The position numbers and the translations under genes are program-made. A DNA stretch of 21,110 nucleotides from GCA-002712965 sp913048525 (lineage in GTDB: Bacteria; Chloroflexota; Dehalococcoidia; Lucifugimonadales; UBA826), in assembly GCA_913048525.1 (NCBI GenBank), contig CAJWWP010000029.1, positions 1 to 21,110 of the forward strand, read 5' to 3'. The notes beneath the pieces are model-generated. The model had not been told where the DNA came from. It saw only the letters and a program-made list of their open reading frames with translations, and ran no database searches. Shown here in pieces: positions 1-8,005 of the stretch; position 1 is the first letter of the stretch, and each line of letters begins with the position of its first letter.

Positions 1-697
1 TAGCCACCTCAGCTATCACAGAATAGGCTTGGTCTCCGTAAGGCTGAGGCGCAACAACCACGGGTGTATCTCGTTTTATTATCCCCGATTTCTCTTTTGC
101 TATGAGTTCAATGGTGTCACCAAGTATCTTAGTGTGATCCAAACTAATAGAGGTGATAACGGAAACCTCCGGAGACAATATGTTTGTGGCATCCAGCCTC
201 CCTCCAAGTCCAGTTTCTATCACTTGGATATTGGCTTGTTTGGTGGCGTAGTAGTAAAAAGCGGCCATAACCATAAACTCAAACCATGTCACACTACCGT
301 GCTTACCCTCAACTGAAGTCTGTTTTACAAAGGGCCATAGGTCAGATACCAATTTTGCGAAGGCACCTTTGGATATAGACCTCATACAAAACTTTATTCG
401 CTCTCTGAGAGAATGAAGATGGGGAGATGTAGCAAGTCCAACATTTTTACCAGATGCATCAATGATTGACGCTACCATCGCAGATGTGCTGCCTTTACCT
501 TTAGTGCCTGCTATGTGCACCGAAGGAACCGAATTTTGTGGATCACCTAGTAAACCAGCTAGGAAAATCATGCGGTCTAGGTGAAAATCAGAATGATTGG
601 GACTATGAGTGGCCCTCTCAAAATCTGCGAGGCTCAGACAAATATCGACGGCCTCAGTATATGAAAGAGAATTAAATGTTGAAAAATTTTGAGACAT
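1..697 (-). CDS. folC: Folylpolyglutamate synthase/dihydrofolate synthase, N-terminal part (runs off the left edge)
   Basis: Reading the minus strand from an ATG at 697 gives 232 codons with no stop up to the window edge, so the C-terminal part is missing. FolC adds glutamate to (dihydro)folate in the cytoplasm using ATP, belongs to the Mur ligase superfamily and keeps folate cofactors inside the cell. The P-loop HIAGTKGKGSTSAM at about residues 61-74 is the family signature. It is followed by the TSPHLHSLRERI segment (folate/Mg loop, about 90-101) and the ETGLGGRLDATN motif (about 165-176), in which the family coordinates metal. The N-terminal helix leading to LDRM is also typical. No clear Shine-Dalgarno sequence precedes the ATG. 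The gap to the upstream AAA ATPase gene is 78 nt, so co-transcription is possible. Family identity is certain from the motifs; dual DHFS/FPGS activity is inferred. Confidence 0.95.
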   Translation of the reverse strand, partial: MSQNFSTFNSLSYTEAVDICLSLADFERATHSPNHSDFHLDRMIFLAGLLGDPQNSVPSVHIAGTKGKGSTSAMVASIIDASGKNVGLATSPHLHSLRERIKFCMRSISKGAFAKLVSDLWPFVKQTSVEGKHGSVTWFEFMVMAAFYYYATKQANIQVIETGLGGRLDATNILSPEVSVITSISLDHTKILGDTIELIAKEKSGIIKRDTPVVVAPQPYGDQAYSVIAEVA

Positions 698-775
698 TTG
701 AGTCGTCGAAGTTTATTTGGATTCACCTGCATCTATGGAAATTCTTAGCACCCAAACCGGGCCAGATTATAAAAC

Positions 776-2713
776 TTACTTAGCCATAATCCGTTGTGAC
801 TCAGCGATATTAATTACGCCATCACCGTTCCCATTGACATGCCCATTCTGACTAGCTCCCGGTAACAGACCATTTATCCTAGCTATCAGAGAGGCGATTT
901 TGCCAATAGTATCTTCACTTATATCGTATTTTAATTTGTCGAAATTTTCGAGAAGATATGATGCAGGGCGGTATCTATCAAAATTTCCTCCTGCGATTTG
1001 AGCCGAATTAAAATGCGATTTGATTCTCTCGACTATTCGTGGATTGCTTTCGGATATTGCCTTCATAGTGAGAGGATCTTCAAGTTCGTCATGGTAAGCA
1101 AGATTAACCAACTTTAAATAAAAGTTCGGTTCAAAGAGATCTTCAATATCTGCGTCACGCACTCTCGTAACCTCGACCCATTTAACCGCATTTTCTTCAG
1201 AGGTTTCATTAGATCTATTGATACGCTCTACTCTTTCCTTGTTTGTTGGCGTAATGTCCATCATGACCGCAACACTCACATAGTTTTCCCCAAGCAAAGA
1301 AACAAATGTGGGTAAGTTTTCAGCACTTCCTACTGGAACAACAACCCATCTGGGATCTATACGATCGGCACCACTAGAAGCAGAGAGATCCCCCAAGGTT
1401 TGCAGATAAATCAAATCAGATGCCGAATTCACCATTAGGCAATGCGGGGCTAAAAACAATGTCTGAGCCATCTGCCAACCAAGAGCCATCTGGAGAGGGA
1501 AAACAGTCTCATGATCGTTTCCTACTGCATCGTCACTCACCACGGTTCCTATTCCGTCCATGTCTTGTACAGTTCTGACCCTATTCAATTTCTCCAGATC
1601 TACCATGAATGGTGAATGGGTCGTGTATATCACCTGGCACTGAGGAGCAAGTCTCTCGTCCATAAATCGCAAGAAATCTTTTTGCGCCATTGCGTGGAGG
1701 GCTGTTCCAGGCTCGTCTAACAAAATTACTAAATCGCCCGCTTCCGTTTCCTCCAAGTGTGAAAAATAGGACAAGAAAGAAAAGAACCAAACAAATCCCT
1801 TTGATCTATCATCAAACGAGACAGTGACTCTATGTCGAGCGTTTTCGATACGAACATGAAGAATCTTTCCTTCATTCATGGGCGCTGGATCACGGGGATC
1901 AGCTTGAGATAGATCGAACTGCACTTTTAATTGGCGATTCTGACGCCAATATTCAAAAATCTCATCAGTAATGGTTATCGAGGCCGACTCCAATTCTACT
2001 TTTACGTCCTCATAACCTAGATCTTCTTCTAATTCCTCTAAACTAACCCCGGAAAGTGTCAAAAGAGACATAAATGTTCGGTCAGCGTCGTCGAAGGGAC
2101 CGCCTTCCGCTGTTCTTTTCTTCAGATCAGAAATGGATATTTTGCCACGCATGGTGCTGTAGTTATCAAAATATACAAATTTTGGAAGCCACCTTTCGAG
2201 AAAGTCATCGGCAATCTTTTTTGCAACAGGTGACAATATCTCAGATTCTGTATTAGCAGGTATAGCGCCGGTTACGGATACTGGAGCTGGGGAGAAAGAG
2301 GAAGTGAAAGTTCTATCAATTGCTGGTACTGACTCTGATACATCCACCTCCCATATTCGCTCATTCTTGTAATTCTTTCCCACTATTACCTTGTTTGAGG
2401 CTAAAACTCCCTCACCGAAATTAGCTTCTATTTCGGATACTTCTTTTTGGGATAGCTCAAATTCTGCCTTTGCAACAGTACAAGGGTTTTCTTCATGAAT
2501 TTTTTTGTATTTTATGTACCCCTTCCTGGGAAAATCCCGGATTACGAATTTATCGTCTTCCCCAGCAATGGAATTTATCTTCCTAATAGCTTGTAGAAAT
2601 GCAGTTTTACCCGACTCATTTTTACCAACAAGAGCGGTTACATCCTCTAAATTTACCCACGAAGAGTCGTCAATACTTCTGTAATTTATCACCCTAGCCC
2701 GCGTGATTTTCAT
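776..2713 (-). CDS. OLD/RecF-like AAA family ATPase with degenerate Toprim-like C-terminal domain
   Basis: The product has 645 residues from the ATG at 2713, which is preceded by GGAGG 4 nt upstream; a longer open frame reaches 2860 but has no better start. Residues 1-40 form the ABC/SMC-like N-lobe with Walker A G30KNESGKT37. Walker B and catalytic Glu are LVILLDEP (D333, E334), and the switch His is in TTHSPF (H366). This is the layout of OLD-family proteins, in which an ATPase head is followed by a Toprim nuclease domain. In the region after about residue 410, where a VEG-type acidic motif is expected, the sequence reads LMVNSASD (N429), and the later Asp motif reads MMDIT (D486), so catalytic metal binding looks impaired. 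A Gly/Asn-rich tail ends the protein. OLD proteins act in DNA processing or phage defence; no partner such as a UvrD-like GajB lies nearby. A role here is unknown. Confidence 0.85.
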   Translation of the reverse strand: MKITRARVINYRSIDDSSWVNLEDVTALVGKNESGKTAFLQAIRKINSIAGEDDKFVIRDFPRKGYIKYKKIHEENPCTVAKAEFELSQKEVSEIEANFGEGVLASNKVIVGKNYKNERIWEVDVSESVPAIDRTFTSSFSPAPVSVTGAIPANTESEILSPVAKKIADDFLERWLPKFVYFDNYSTMRGKISISDLKKRTAEGGPFDDADRTFMSLLTLSGVSLEELEEDLGYEDVKVELESASITITDEIFEYWRQNRQLKVQFDLSQADPRDPAPMNEGKILHVRIENARHRVTVSFDDRSKGFVWFFSFLSYFSHLEETEAGDLVILLDEPGTALHAMAQKDFLRFMDERLAPQCQVIYTTHSPFMVDLEKLNRVRTVQDMDGIGTVVSDDAVGNDHETVFPLQMALGWQMAQTLFLAPHCLMVNSASDLIYLQTLGDLSASSGADRIDPRWVVVPVGSAENLPTFVSLLGENYVSVAVMMDITPTNKERVERINRSNETSEENAVKWVEVTRVRDADIEDLFEPNFYLKLVNLAYHDELEDPLTMKAISESNPRIVERIKSHFNSAQIAGGNFDRYRPASYLLENFDKLKYDISEDTIGKIASLIARINGLLPGASQNGHVNGNGDGVINIAESQRIMAK

Positions 2714-2988
2714 AGGTCCTCCGTATGTAACATGCTTACCAATAAAATGTGGTAAGAACACATGAGCGTGCGGTCGAGTGAACCGAAACCTTTTCAAGAC
2801 TGCCCATCGAGACCCTAATAGGTATCGTGTCAATTCAAACCGCCCCACCAAGCAAACCAAACCAGCAGCGCGGGTGCAAGGGATTTCTAGTGCTAAGTTT
2901 GACCAATCAGAAATAATGCGACGCTACGCGTCTATCCATTTCTGTCGAAAAGATCGTGCAGAAACAAAAAAACCGCCAGATCAGTGAC

Positions 2989-3843
2989 CTATAAAAGGCT
3001 ATAGCCACTACCTGGTCGATCAGAATCAACTCCAGTACCACGAGGATTATCAAGCAACCCAAATTCAGCAAGAATTTGCTGACTGTACGTAACCCTTCCT
3101 GTGACCTTGTCTATTGGCTCGGTAGCTAGCAACAAGGCAGCCTTCGCCATTAATTCGGGATGTTCTCCCCGAGGATCATCCATACCAGTAACAAGGTTAT
3201 GAAACAAGGTTCCTGGAGTAGGCACCACTTGGGATGGAGAAACACAATTAACAACAACGCCTTCCGAGTAAACTTCCTGCGCTAGACCCTGTGTGAAACG
3301 CTCTAGCGCCGCCTTCTCCGCGCCGTAACATGTACCTCCGGAATTCGAGGGACCCTCTGGATATGGTCCTTTTCCGGGTCCTATTGCCGCACCTGAAGAA
3401 ATATTTACAATGCTTCCAGATTTATTTTTTAACATGTCAACAAGGGCAAGTTGGCTAAGAATAAATGGGGCATGAAAATTGACCTCCCAAGACCGTTTCC
3501 AGCGCCTTATTACATAGTCTTTCACAGGAACAAAATAGGTCAAGGCGGCATTGTTCACCAGGATATCAACATCGCCGTAAACATCATGAGTCTCATCGAA
3601 AAGTCTCACACAATCTTCTTCCAGGGATATATTAACTGTGGAGGCAGTTGCTTCTCCTCCGTCCTCTCTAATATCGGATACTGTTTTTTCCAAAGAGCCC
3701 TCAAGAGGATGATCGCCTTCTCGCAAAGTGCGTGCAGCGCAAATTACATTTCCTCCTTCAGCCGCAAACAACCGGGCAATATCTGCTCCTATTCCTCTAC
3801 TAGCCCCAGTTACAATGACGTTCTTTCCGTCTATTTTTCCCAT
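2989..3843 (-). CDS. Short-chain dehydrogenase/reductase (SDR), likely NADP(H)-dependent
   Basis: This 284-residue SDR is a predicted cytoplasmic oxidoreductase for an alcohol/carbonyl pair whose substrate cannot be read from sequence. The Rossmann motif T12GASRGIG19 opens the protein. Arg16, and the Arg after the second strand (CAAR38), suggest NADP(H). NNA lies at 97-99, N122 is the active-site Asn, and S149/S150 with Y173 and K177 make up the catalytic set (YGAEK). The Ser-Tyr distance is about 10 residues longer than in classical SDRs because of a Gly/Pro-rich insertion (GPGKGPYPEGPSNSGG), which probably shapes the substrate pocket. An AGGAG sits 8 nt before the ATG. It lies upstream of the AAA ATPase gene on the same strand, but the 275-nt gap argues against tight coupling. 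It is divergent from manC. Confidence 0.92.
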   Translation of the reverse strand: MGKIDGKNVIVTGASRGIGADIARLFAAEGGNVICAARTLREGDHPLEGSLEKTVSDIREDGGEATASTVNISLEEDCVRLFDETHDVYGDVDILVNNAALTYFVPVKDYVIRRWKRSWEVNFHAPFILSQLALVDMLKNKSGSIVNISSGAAIGPGKGPYPEGPSNSGGTCYGAEKAALERFTQGLAQEVYSEGVVVNCVSPSQVVPTPGTLFHNLVTGMDDPRGEHPELMAKAALLLATEPIDKVTGRVTYSQQILAEFGLLDNPRGTGVDSDRPGSGYSLL

Positions 3844-3935
3844 TGGTTCGCTCCTACTTTTATTTATAGCTAATACTAATTATCAAAATAGACCTTAACA
3901 AATAATCTGAATAGGGCCGAAATACCAACATGATA

Positions 3936-3965
3936 TTGACCCTTCAAACAAAGCCTACTTATAAT
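3936..3965 (+). promoter_or_regulatory. Sigma-70-type promoter for manC
   Basis: A TTGACC -35 element at 3936-3941 is followed after 18 nt by a perfect TATAAT at 3960-3965. Transcription would start near 3972, about 80 nt before the manC ATG. It is the best promoter match in the intergenic region between the divergent SDR and manC genes. The assignment rests on consensus match only. Confidence 0.7.
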
Positions 3966-4053
3966 CGGCATGGATAGCTCTATCACTTTAAAAAATTGTT
4001 GTCCGGAGTCACTGGTTATCAAGTAGTCAGTGTCCAGAAATTGGGTTAACAAT

Positions 4054-5481
4054 ATGACACTACAGCCAGTAATTCTCGCCGGTGGACCTGGAACTAGGCT
4101 TTGGCCGCTGTCCAAAGAGAATTATTCAAAGCCTTTTCTGGCAATTAATGGGAAAAACTCCTTAATTCAGGAGACTGCTATCCGACTGAAAGGACTTAGT
4201 GAACAACCAGCAATAGTGGTCTGTGCTGAGTCAAACAGATTCCTAGTGAAAGACCAACTAGAAGAAATTAATCATCGACCCGATTCAATAATACTGGAGC
4301 CTACAGGTAAAAATACCGCCCCCGCATTGACAATAGCCGCGATTCAGGCAGTTAAAGCAAACGCCGATGCAGTACTACTCTCGTTACATTCAGACCACAT
4401 AATCAAAGAGGTGGACTCCTTTCAAAACTCTCTCCGATCCGCGGTGCCCGCTGCGGAGTCAGGAGGAATAGTAACATTTGGAATTGTTCCCTCTACTCCA
4501 AGTTCCGGGTTCGGCTATTTGCGAAAAGGTAAGCTAAAAAATGGAATAGGAGAACTTTTAGATTTCATAGAAAAACCCGATGAAAAAACAGCGCTAGACT
4601 TCTTAAATTCAGAGCAATACCTTTGGAACAGTGGCATATTGATGTTGAAGGCATCCCTATGGTTGGACCAAGTACAAAAACATGCCCCTGAGATTTACGA
4701 AACCTGTACTTCAGCAATGGATTTGAGCACAAAAGACGATTTATTTATAAGACCAGATTCTGAGATCTTTGGGACTTGTCCCAGTGATGCAATAGATTAT
4801 GCGATTATGGAAAAAGTTGTTGGAGATGAAAAAAAACCAAGTTGCTGGGTATCAGAAATAAACGCTGGGTGGTCCGATATGGGTTCGTGGAATTCGTTTT
4901 GGGAAGATGGAATACCTGATAACCAAGGTAACGTCACTTCGGGAGATGTATTCCTACGATCAGTAAACGATTCACTTATATTGTCCACTCATAGGACCGT
5001 AGGTGTTTTGGGTCTGGAGCAGGCCGTTGTAGTGGAAACGGCAGATTCAGTTTTGGTAACCACGATGGAGCACGAGCAGGCGGTCAAAGATTTAGTCACA
5101 GATATAAATTCCAAGGATAGACTTAGTACCGATCACCACATAAAGATCCACAGACCATGGGGAACGTATGAAATATTAGATGAGGGAATGGGATTTCAAG
5201 TGAAACGACTGACAGTTAGGGCTGGAGAATCTCTGTCCTTGCAGGTGCACAAATATAGAGCAGAACACTGGGTTGTGGTTAAAGGCGAGGCTTTTGTAAC
5301 AAAAGGCGAAAACACATTAACACTAGAGGAAAATGAGTCTACTTTCATATCCCAAGGAGAAAAACATAGACTTGAAAACAAAACTGACTCCAACTTGGAG
5401 ATTATTGAAGTTCAGTCTGGCTCATACTTTGGGGAAGACGATATAGTTAGGATCGAAGATAAATACAGTCGAGCGGATTAG
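4054..5481 (+). CDS. manC: Bifunctional mannose-1-phosphate guanylyltransferase / mannose-6-phosphate isomerase (type II)
   Basis: The product has 475 residues. It makes GDP-mannose from mannose-1-phosphate and GTP, and the fused cupin domain can interconvert fructose-6-P and mannose-6-P, supplying sugar nucleotides for cell-surface glycans. The nucleotidyltransferase signature at residues 9-28 (AGGPGTRLWPLS, then SKPF with K26) and the FIEKP and LWNSGI motifs define the N-terminal domain, to about residue 350. A linker leads to the cupin domain (about 361-472) starting HRPWGTYE, with the metal-binding stretch LQVHKYRAEHW. The usual second His of QxHHHRAEHW is Lys here. I chose ATG 4054 over an in-frame GTG at 4030 because homologues begin just before the VILAGG strand; neither start has a strong ribosome binding site. 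The gene stands alone behind its own promoter, with no other sugar-nucleotide gene adjacent. Confidence 0.95.
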   Translation: MTLQPVILAGGPGTRLWPLSKENYSKPFLAINGKNSLIQETAIRLKGLSEQPAIVVCAESNRFLVKDQLEEINHRPDSIILEPTGKNTAPALTIAAIQAVKANADAVLLSLHSDHIIKEVDSFQNSLRSAVPAAESGGIVTFGIVPSTPSSGFGYLRKGKLKNGIGELLDFIEKPDEKTALDFLNSEQYLWNSGILMLKASLWLDQVQKHAPEIYETCTSAMDLSTKDDLFIRPDSEIFGTCPSDAIDYAIMEKVVGDEKKPSCWVSEINAGWSDMGSWNSFWEDGIPDNQGNVTSGDVFLRSVNDSLILSTHRTVGVLGLEQAVVVETADSVLVTTMEHEQAVKDLVTDINSKDRLSTDHHIKIHRPWGTYEILDEGMGFQVKRLTVRAGESLSLQVHKYRAEHWVVVKGEAFVTKGENTLTLEENESTFISQGEKHRLENKTDSNLEIIEVQSGSYFGEDDIVRIEDKYSRAD

Positions 5482-5555
5482 CCGGTATAGACCGTTATGG
5501 AAAGTGACGAGTTTACATAGTAGGATGTCCGCCGAACCTGGAGACTGAGTGACAA

Positions 5556-5723
5556 ATGCGTGAACTACCTCTGGTTTTTCCTTTAGCTTTGATGGCTATT
5601 GTTGCTACCTTGGTATTTTATAGCGTGTATGCAATGGCTGACACAGCTGACAAGCACCGAACAGCAGATGCCAAACTTGAGTGGCAGCAGAATACTGCAT
5701 TGTTAATTTGCCCATTTCACTAA
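5556..5723 (+). CDS. Small single-pass membrane peptide, 55 residues (tentative)
   Basis: An ATG at 5556 opens a 55-codon frame ending in TAA at 5721-5723, inside the otherwise empty interval between manC and the next SDR. After MREL comes an uninterrupted hydrophobic stretch, about residues 5-27 (PLVFPLALMAIVATLVFYSV is its core). A charged, polar tail (ADTADKHRTADAKLEWQQ) follows, then a short hydrophobic end with a single Cys. That is the shape of a single-helix membrane protein. Ribosome binding is weak: a GGAG lies about 13 nt upstream. It ends 26 nt before the SDR start, so it could be the first gene of the SDR-aldolase operon. I recognise no family, and coding status rests on composition and position only. 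Confidence 0.5.
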   Translation: MRELPLVFPLALMAIVATLVFYSVYAMADTADKHRTADAKLEWQQNTALLICPFH

Positions 5724-5749
5724 AGAGCAACACAGGAGTAAATATAAAT

Positions 5750-6499
5750 ATGGAAAGCCTCGAGGGACAAGTAGCAATAGTGACCGGCTCAGCTACAGGA
5801 ATCGGATACGGCATAGCAAAAAGACTCTCAGAAGAGGGCGCTAATATTGTCATGGTCGATTTTGACCCTGAAATGGCTGAACAGTCGAGTAGTGAGATGG
5901 CGGCCAGAGGAATAGGAGTTGAGGTGTCTATAGGGGATGTTGCTGAACCCCAAACAGCACAAGATGCTGTCAGGAAAGCCATAGACAAATGGGGAAAGAT
6001 AGACATATTGGTAAATAATGCCGGTATAGGCGGTGCTAATGGCAATATATGGGAACTGGATGTGGAAGAGCTAGACAGAGTGTATAGAACGAACTTCAGA
6101 GGAGTATTTTCTTTTTGCCATGAAGTTATCCCTCATATGATTGAAAAAGATTATGGCCGAGTAGTTAACATCGCTTCAATTGCAGGAAAAGAGGGAAACC
6201 CTCGAATGGTCCCTTACTCCGCCACTAAAGCAGCTGTGATTGGTCTTACCAAGTCAGTGGGCAAAGAGCTGGCCGGAACCGGAGTACTAGTAAACTGTGT
6301 AACTCCAGCAGTAGTACAAACCAGAATTTTAGACGAGTTCACCCCTGAACAAGTTCAATATATGGTTGACAAGATACCGGTGGGAAGAACTGGAGAAATA
6401 AGTGAAATAGCAGCCCTTGTTGCATGGTTATCGTCCCCAGAGTGTTCATTTAGTACAGGTGCGGTATTTGACATCAGTGGTGGCAGAGCGACCTACTGA
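5750..6499 (+). CDS. Classical SDR oxidoreductase (FabG-like fold), likely NAD-dependent
   Basis: This 249-residue classical SDR reads from ATG 5750, with AGGAG about 11 nt upstream. An upstream in-frame ATG at 5681 lies within the small-peptide frame and is rejected. The cofactor motif is T12GSATGIG19. Asp37 after the second strand (MVDFD) favours NAD(H) over NADP(H). NNAG is at 89-92, N115 is the active-site Asn, S143 lies in NIAS, and Y156SATK160 completes the catalytic tetrad. The protein ends FDISGGRATY, as in catabolic sugar-acid or polyol dehydrogenases of the FabG/KduD type. Its stop lies only 33 nt before the DHDPS-family aldolase gene, so the two are almost certainly one operon. A pathway in which the SDR oxidises a hydroxy acid and the aldolase cleaves or dehydrates the product is plausible, but it is inference. 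Confidence 0.92.
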   Translation: MESLEGQVAIVTGSATGIGYGIAKRLSEEGANIVMVDFDPEMAEQSSSEMAARGIGVEVSIGDVAEPQTAQDAVRKAIDKWGKIDILVNNAGIGGANGNIWELDVEELDRVYRTNFRGVFSFCHEVIPHMIEKDYGRVVNIASIAGKEGNPRMVPYSATKAAVIGLTKSVGKELAGTGVLVNCVTPAVVQTRILDEFTPEQVQYMVDKIPVGRTGEISEIAALVAWLSSPECSFSTGAVFDISGGRATY

Positions 6500-6532
6500 T
6501 GAGACTGAAACCGTTCAACGAGGATACGAAAT

Positions 6533-7423
6533 ATGACTGACACATCCTTTCGCGGACTTTTCCCGATTCTGGCCATGCCATTTGACGAGAACGGTAATGT
6601 CGATGAAGAAGATCTCCGCAAAGAAGTAGAATTTTGCATCTCAACTGGAGCTGACGGATTGGGGCTAGCGATGGCGAGTGAAATACCAAAGCTATCGGAG
6701 GATGAGAGAAACCTAGCTACTAAAACAGTAGTGGAGCAATCCGAGGGTCGAGCAAAAGTGGTGATAAATACCAGTGCGACAAGCACTGAACTCACGATAC
6801 ATATGAGTCAAAATGCCGCGGAACTGGGGGCAGACTCGATCATGATAATCCCACCCACAGGCGTATCGGAATATGAGATAAGATCTCACTACGAGAACAT
6901 ATCCCAATCCATTAATTTACCTATTTTTATACAGGACATCGACTTTGCTCCTGTTGCACCAGAGTTAGCGGCAAAATTAGCAAGAGACAATGAAAATGTT
7001 TCCTACGCCAAAGTAGAAACTTTACCTACCCCGCCAAGAGTTTCTGAAGCTGTAAACAAAGGAGAAGGTAACCTAATTGTTTTTGGGGGAGCAGGAGGGA
7101 GTTTCCTAGTCGAAGAACTTCTTAGAGGTGCTGTTGGAACAATGCCGTGGGTATCAATCCCAGAGGCTTATAGAAAAACGTTGGATTTATTCTTTGCCGG
7201 GAAACCCGAAGAAGCGAGGTCCAACATAAACCGATTCGAACCTATTCTAAGAACCCTAGCACAACCCCAAGTGTGTTTTTCATTCACCAAAGAAATCCTC
7301 AAAATGCGCGGAGTCTTCAAAAGTAACAGCGTCCGGAAACCGTATGACATACCTGATCTGGATGCATTCACTGAACTCCAGAGACTGGTGAATGAATTAG
7401 ATCTAACCACTTATGCGTTCTAG
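6533..7423 (+). CDS. DHDPS/NAL-family (DapA-like) class I aldolase or dehydratase, divergent active site
   Basis: The 296-residue product has the TIM-barrel pattern of the dihydrodipicolinate synthase family, whose members use a Schiff-base lysine to condense, cleave or dehydrate 2-oxo acids in the cytoplasm. K160 in SYAKVET is the expected Schiff-base lysine at the end of strand 6, followed by the family's Gly-rich FGGAGG segment (about 185-190). Two hallmarks differ: the GTTGE carboxylate-binding motif reads AMASE (46-50), and the catalytic Tyr of the YNxP motif is replaced at IFIQD (Q134). It is therefore unlikely to be a true DapA. GAGG lies about 8 nt before the ATG. Operonic pairing with the SDR points to catabolism of a sugar acid or related hydroxy acid, but the substrate is unknown. 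Confidence 0.88.
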   Translation: MTDTSFRGLFPILAMPFDENGNVDEEDLRKEVEFCISTGADGLGLAMASEIPKLSEDERNLATKTVVEQSEGRAKVVINTSATSTELTIHMSQNAAELGADSIMIIPPTGVSEYEIRSHYENISQSINLPIFIQDIDFAPVAPELAAKLARDNENVSYAKVETLPTPPRVSEAVNKGEGNLIVFGGAGGSFLVEELLRGAVGTMPWVSIPEAYRKTLDLFFAGKPEEARSNINRFEPILRTLAQPQVCFSFTKEILKMRGVFKSNSVRKPYDIPDLDAFTELQRLVNELDLTTYAF

Positions 7424-7866
7424 GATGTCACAGTCATAACGCTATCTCCGGTTGAGATAATTCCACCTTTTTCCGCAAATGCGAGCATGCCTCGCTGACC
7501 ATCCAGTTCATCTTTCAATCCCTGTCGTAACTCATCCATACGAGAGCAGGGTTCACAATCCCCGGTTATTCGCAATATGACCTCAGATCCAATCGCCACT
7601 TTATTCCCATCTTCGAGTGTACTGAAGTCCAAGCCTTCCACAGTTATGTTCTCACGAACATCACCATCTTGGAGTTTAAACTTACCAATAGTTTCACGAT
7701 CCATCAAAAGTATCTGACGCTGCGTCCTATGACCATCAGCCCTGCGATGTCGATCTCCTTCTATTCCTTCGCCCGTAATTACTGTTGCATCGTCTACAAT
7801 CTTCATTGGGTCACGACTTCCAACGCACAATCTAATCCCCACAACAGTTGCTCCAGTCATAGTCAT
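7420..7866 (-). CDS. MOSC domain protein
   Basis: This 148-residue protein matches the MOSC (molybdenum cofactor sulfurase C-terminal) domain. The fold opens with VVGIRLCVGSRDPM, and the central segment GEGIEGDRH gives the conserved G-x-x-GD-H stretch. The DVRENITVEGLDFSTL block follows. The conserved Cys is in GDCEPCSRM, near residue 117. MOSC proteins carry or transfer sulfur or bind Moco/metal-sulfur groups; small stand-alone ones (YiiM-like) can reduce N-hydroxylated compounds. A GGAGGG sits 4-5 nt before the first of two close ATG codons (7866 and 7860), and the longer frame starting at 7899 has no ribosome binding site. The gene converges on the aldolase gene, and the stops overlap in one CTAG. 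No molybdoenzyme is visible nearby, so the partner is unknown. Confidence 0.88.
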   Translation of the reverse strand: MTMTGATVVGIRLCVGSRDPMKIVDDATVITGEGIEGDRHRRADGHRTQRQILLMDRETIGKFKLQDGDVRENITVEGLDFSTLEDGNKVAIGSEVILRITGDCEPCSRMDELRQGLKDELDGQRGMLAFAEKGGIISTGDSVMTVTS

Positions 7867-7900
7867 CTTTCCCTCCAGTTGTAAAAAACAATTACTCAAA

Positions 7901-7937
7901 TCGAGAGGCTAAATGATTGATTCATTTCATCTCTCGA
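7901..7937. repeat. 37-nt imperfect palindrome in a divergent promoter region
   Basis: The arms TCGAGAG (7901-7907) and CTCTCGA (7931-7937) pair, then a 3x3 mismatch, then AAATGA (7911-7916) pairs with TCATTT (7922-7927) around the loop TTGAT. It lies 34 nt upstream of the MOSC start and 142 nt upstream of the NHL gene. There is no T-run after it on the plus strand, so it is more likely an operator or a 5'-leader hairpin than a terminator. Confidence 0.55.
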
Positions 7938-8005
7938 CCCGATTTTACACTGTTACATTTATAGTAGGTTTTGAGGTCGTCATGATAGTAACGCTAAGGG
8001 AGATG

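Noticed and set aside
29..316. Plus-strand open frame of 95 codons
   Set aside because: It lies antisense to the clear folC reading frame, has no ribosome binding site and no family features.
776..2713. Gabija (GajA) or another complete OLD-based defence system
   Set aside because: No UvrD-like helicase, reverse transcriptase or other partner gene is adjacent; the neighbours are folC and an SDR.
2714..2988. Possible tRNA or small RNA in the gap upstream of the AAA ATPase
   Set aside because: T-arm-like strings such as GGTTTGAATT do not come with a 5-bp T stem, acceptor stem or anticodon arm; the small GACGC/GCGTC palindrome near 2919 is too short to stand alone.
4030..4053. Upstream GTG start for manC
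   Set aside because: It has no ribosome binding site, and family members begin close to the VILAGG strand, which fits ATG 4054.
6533..7423. True dihydrodipicolinate synthase (dapA)
   Set aside because: The GTTGE motif and the catalytic Tyr are missing and there are no lysine-pathway genes nearby.
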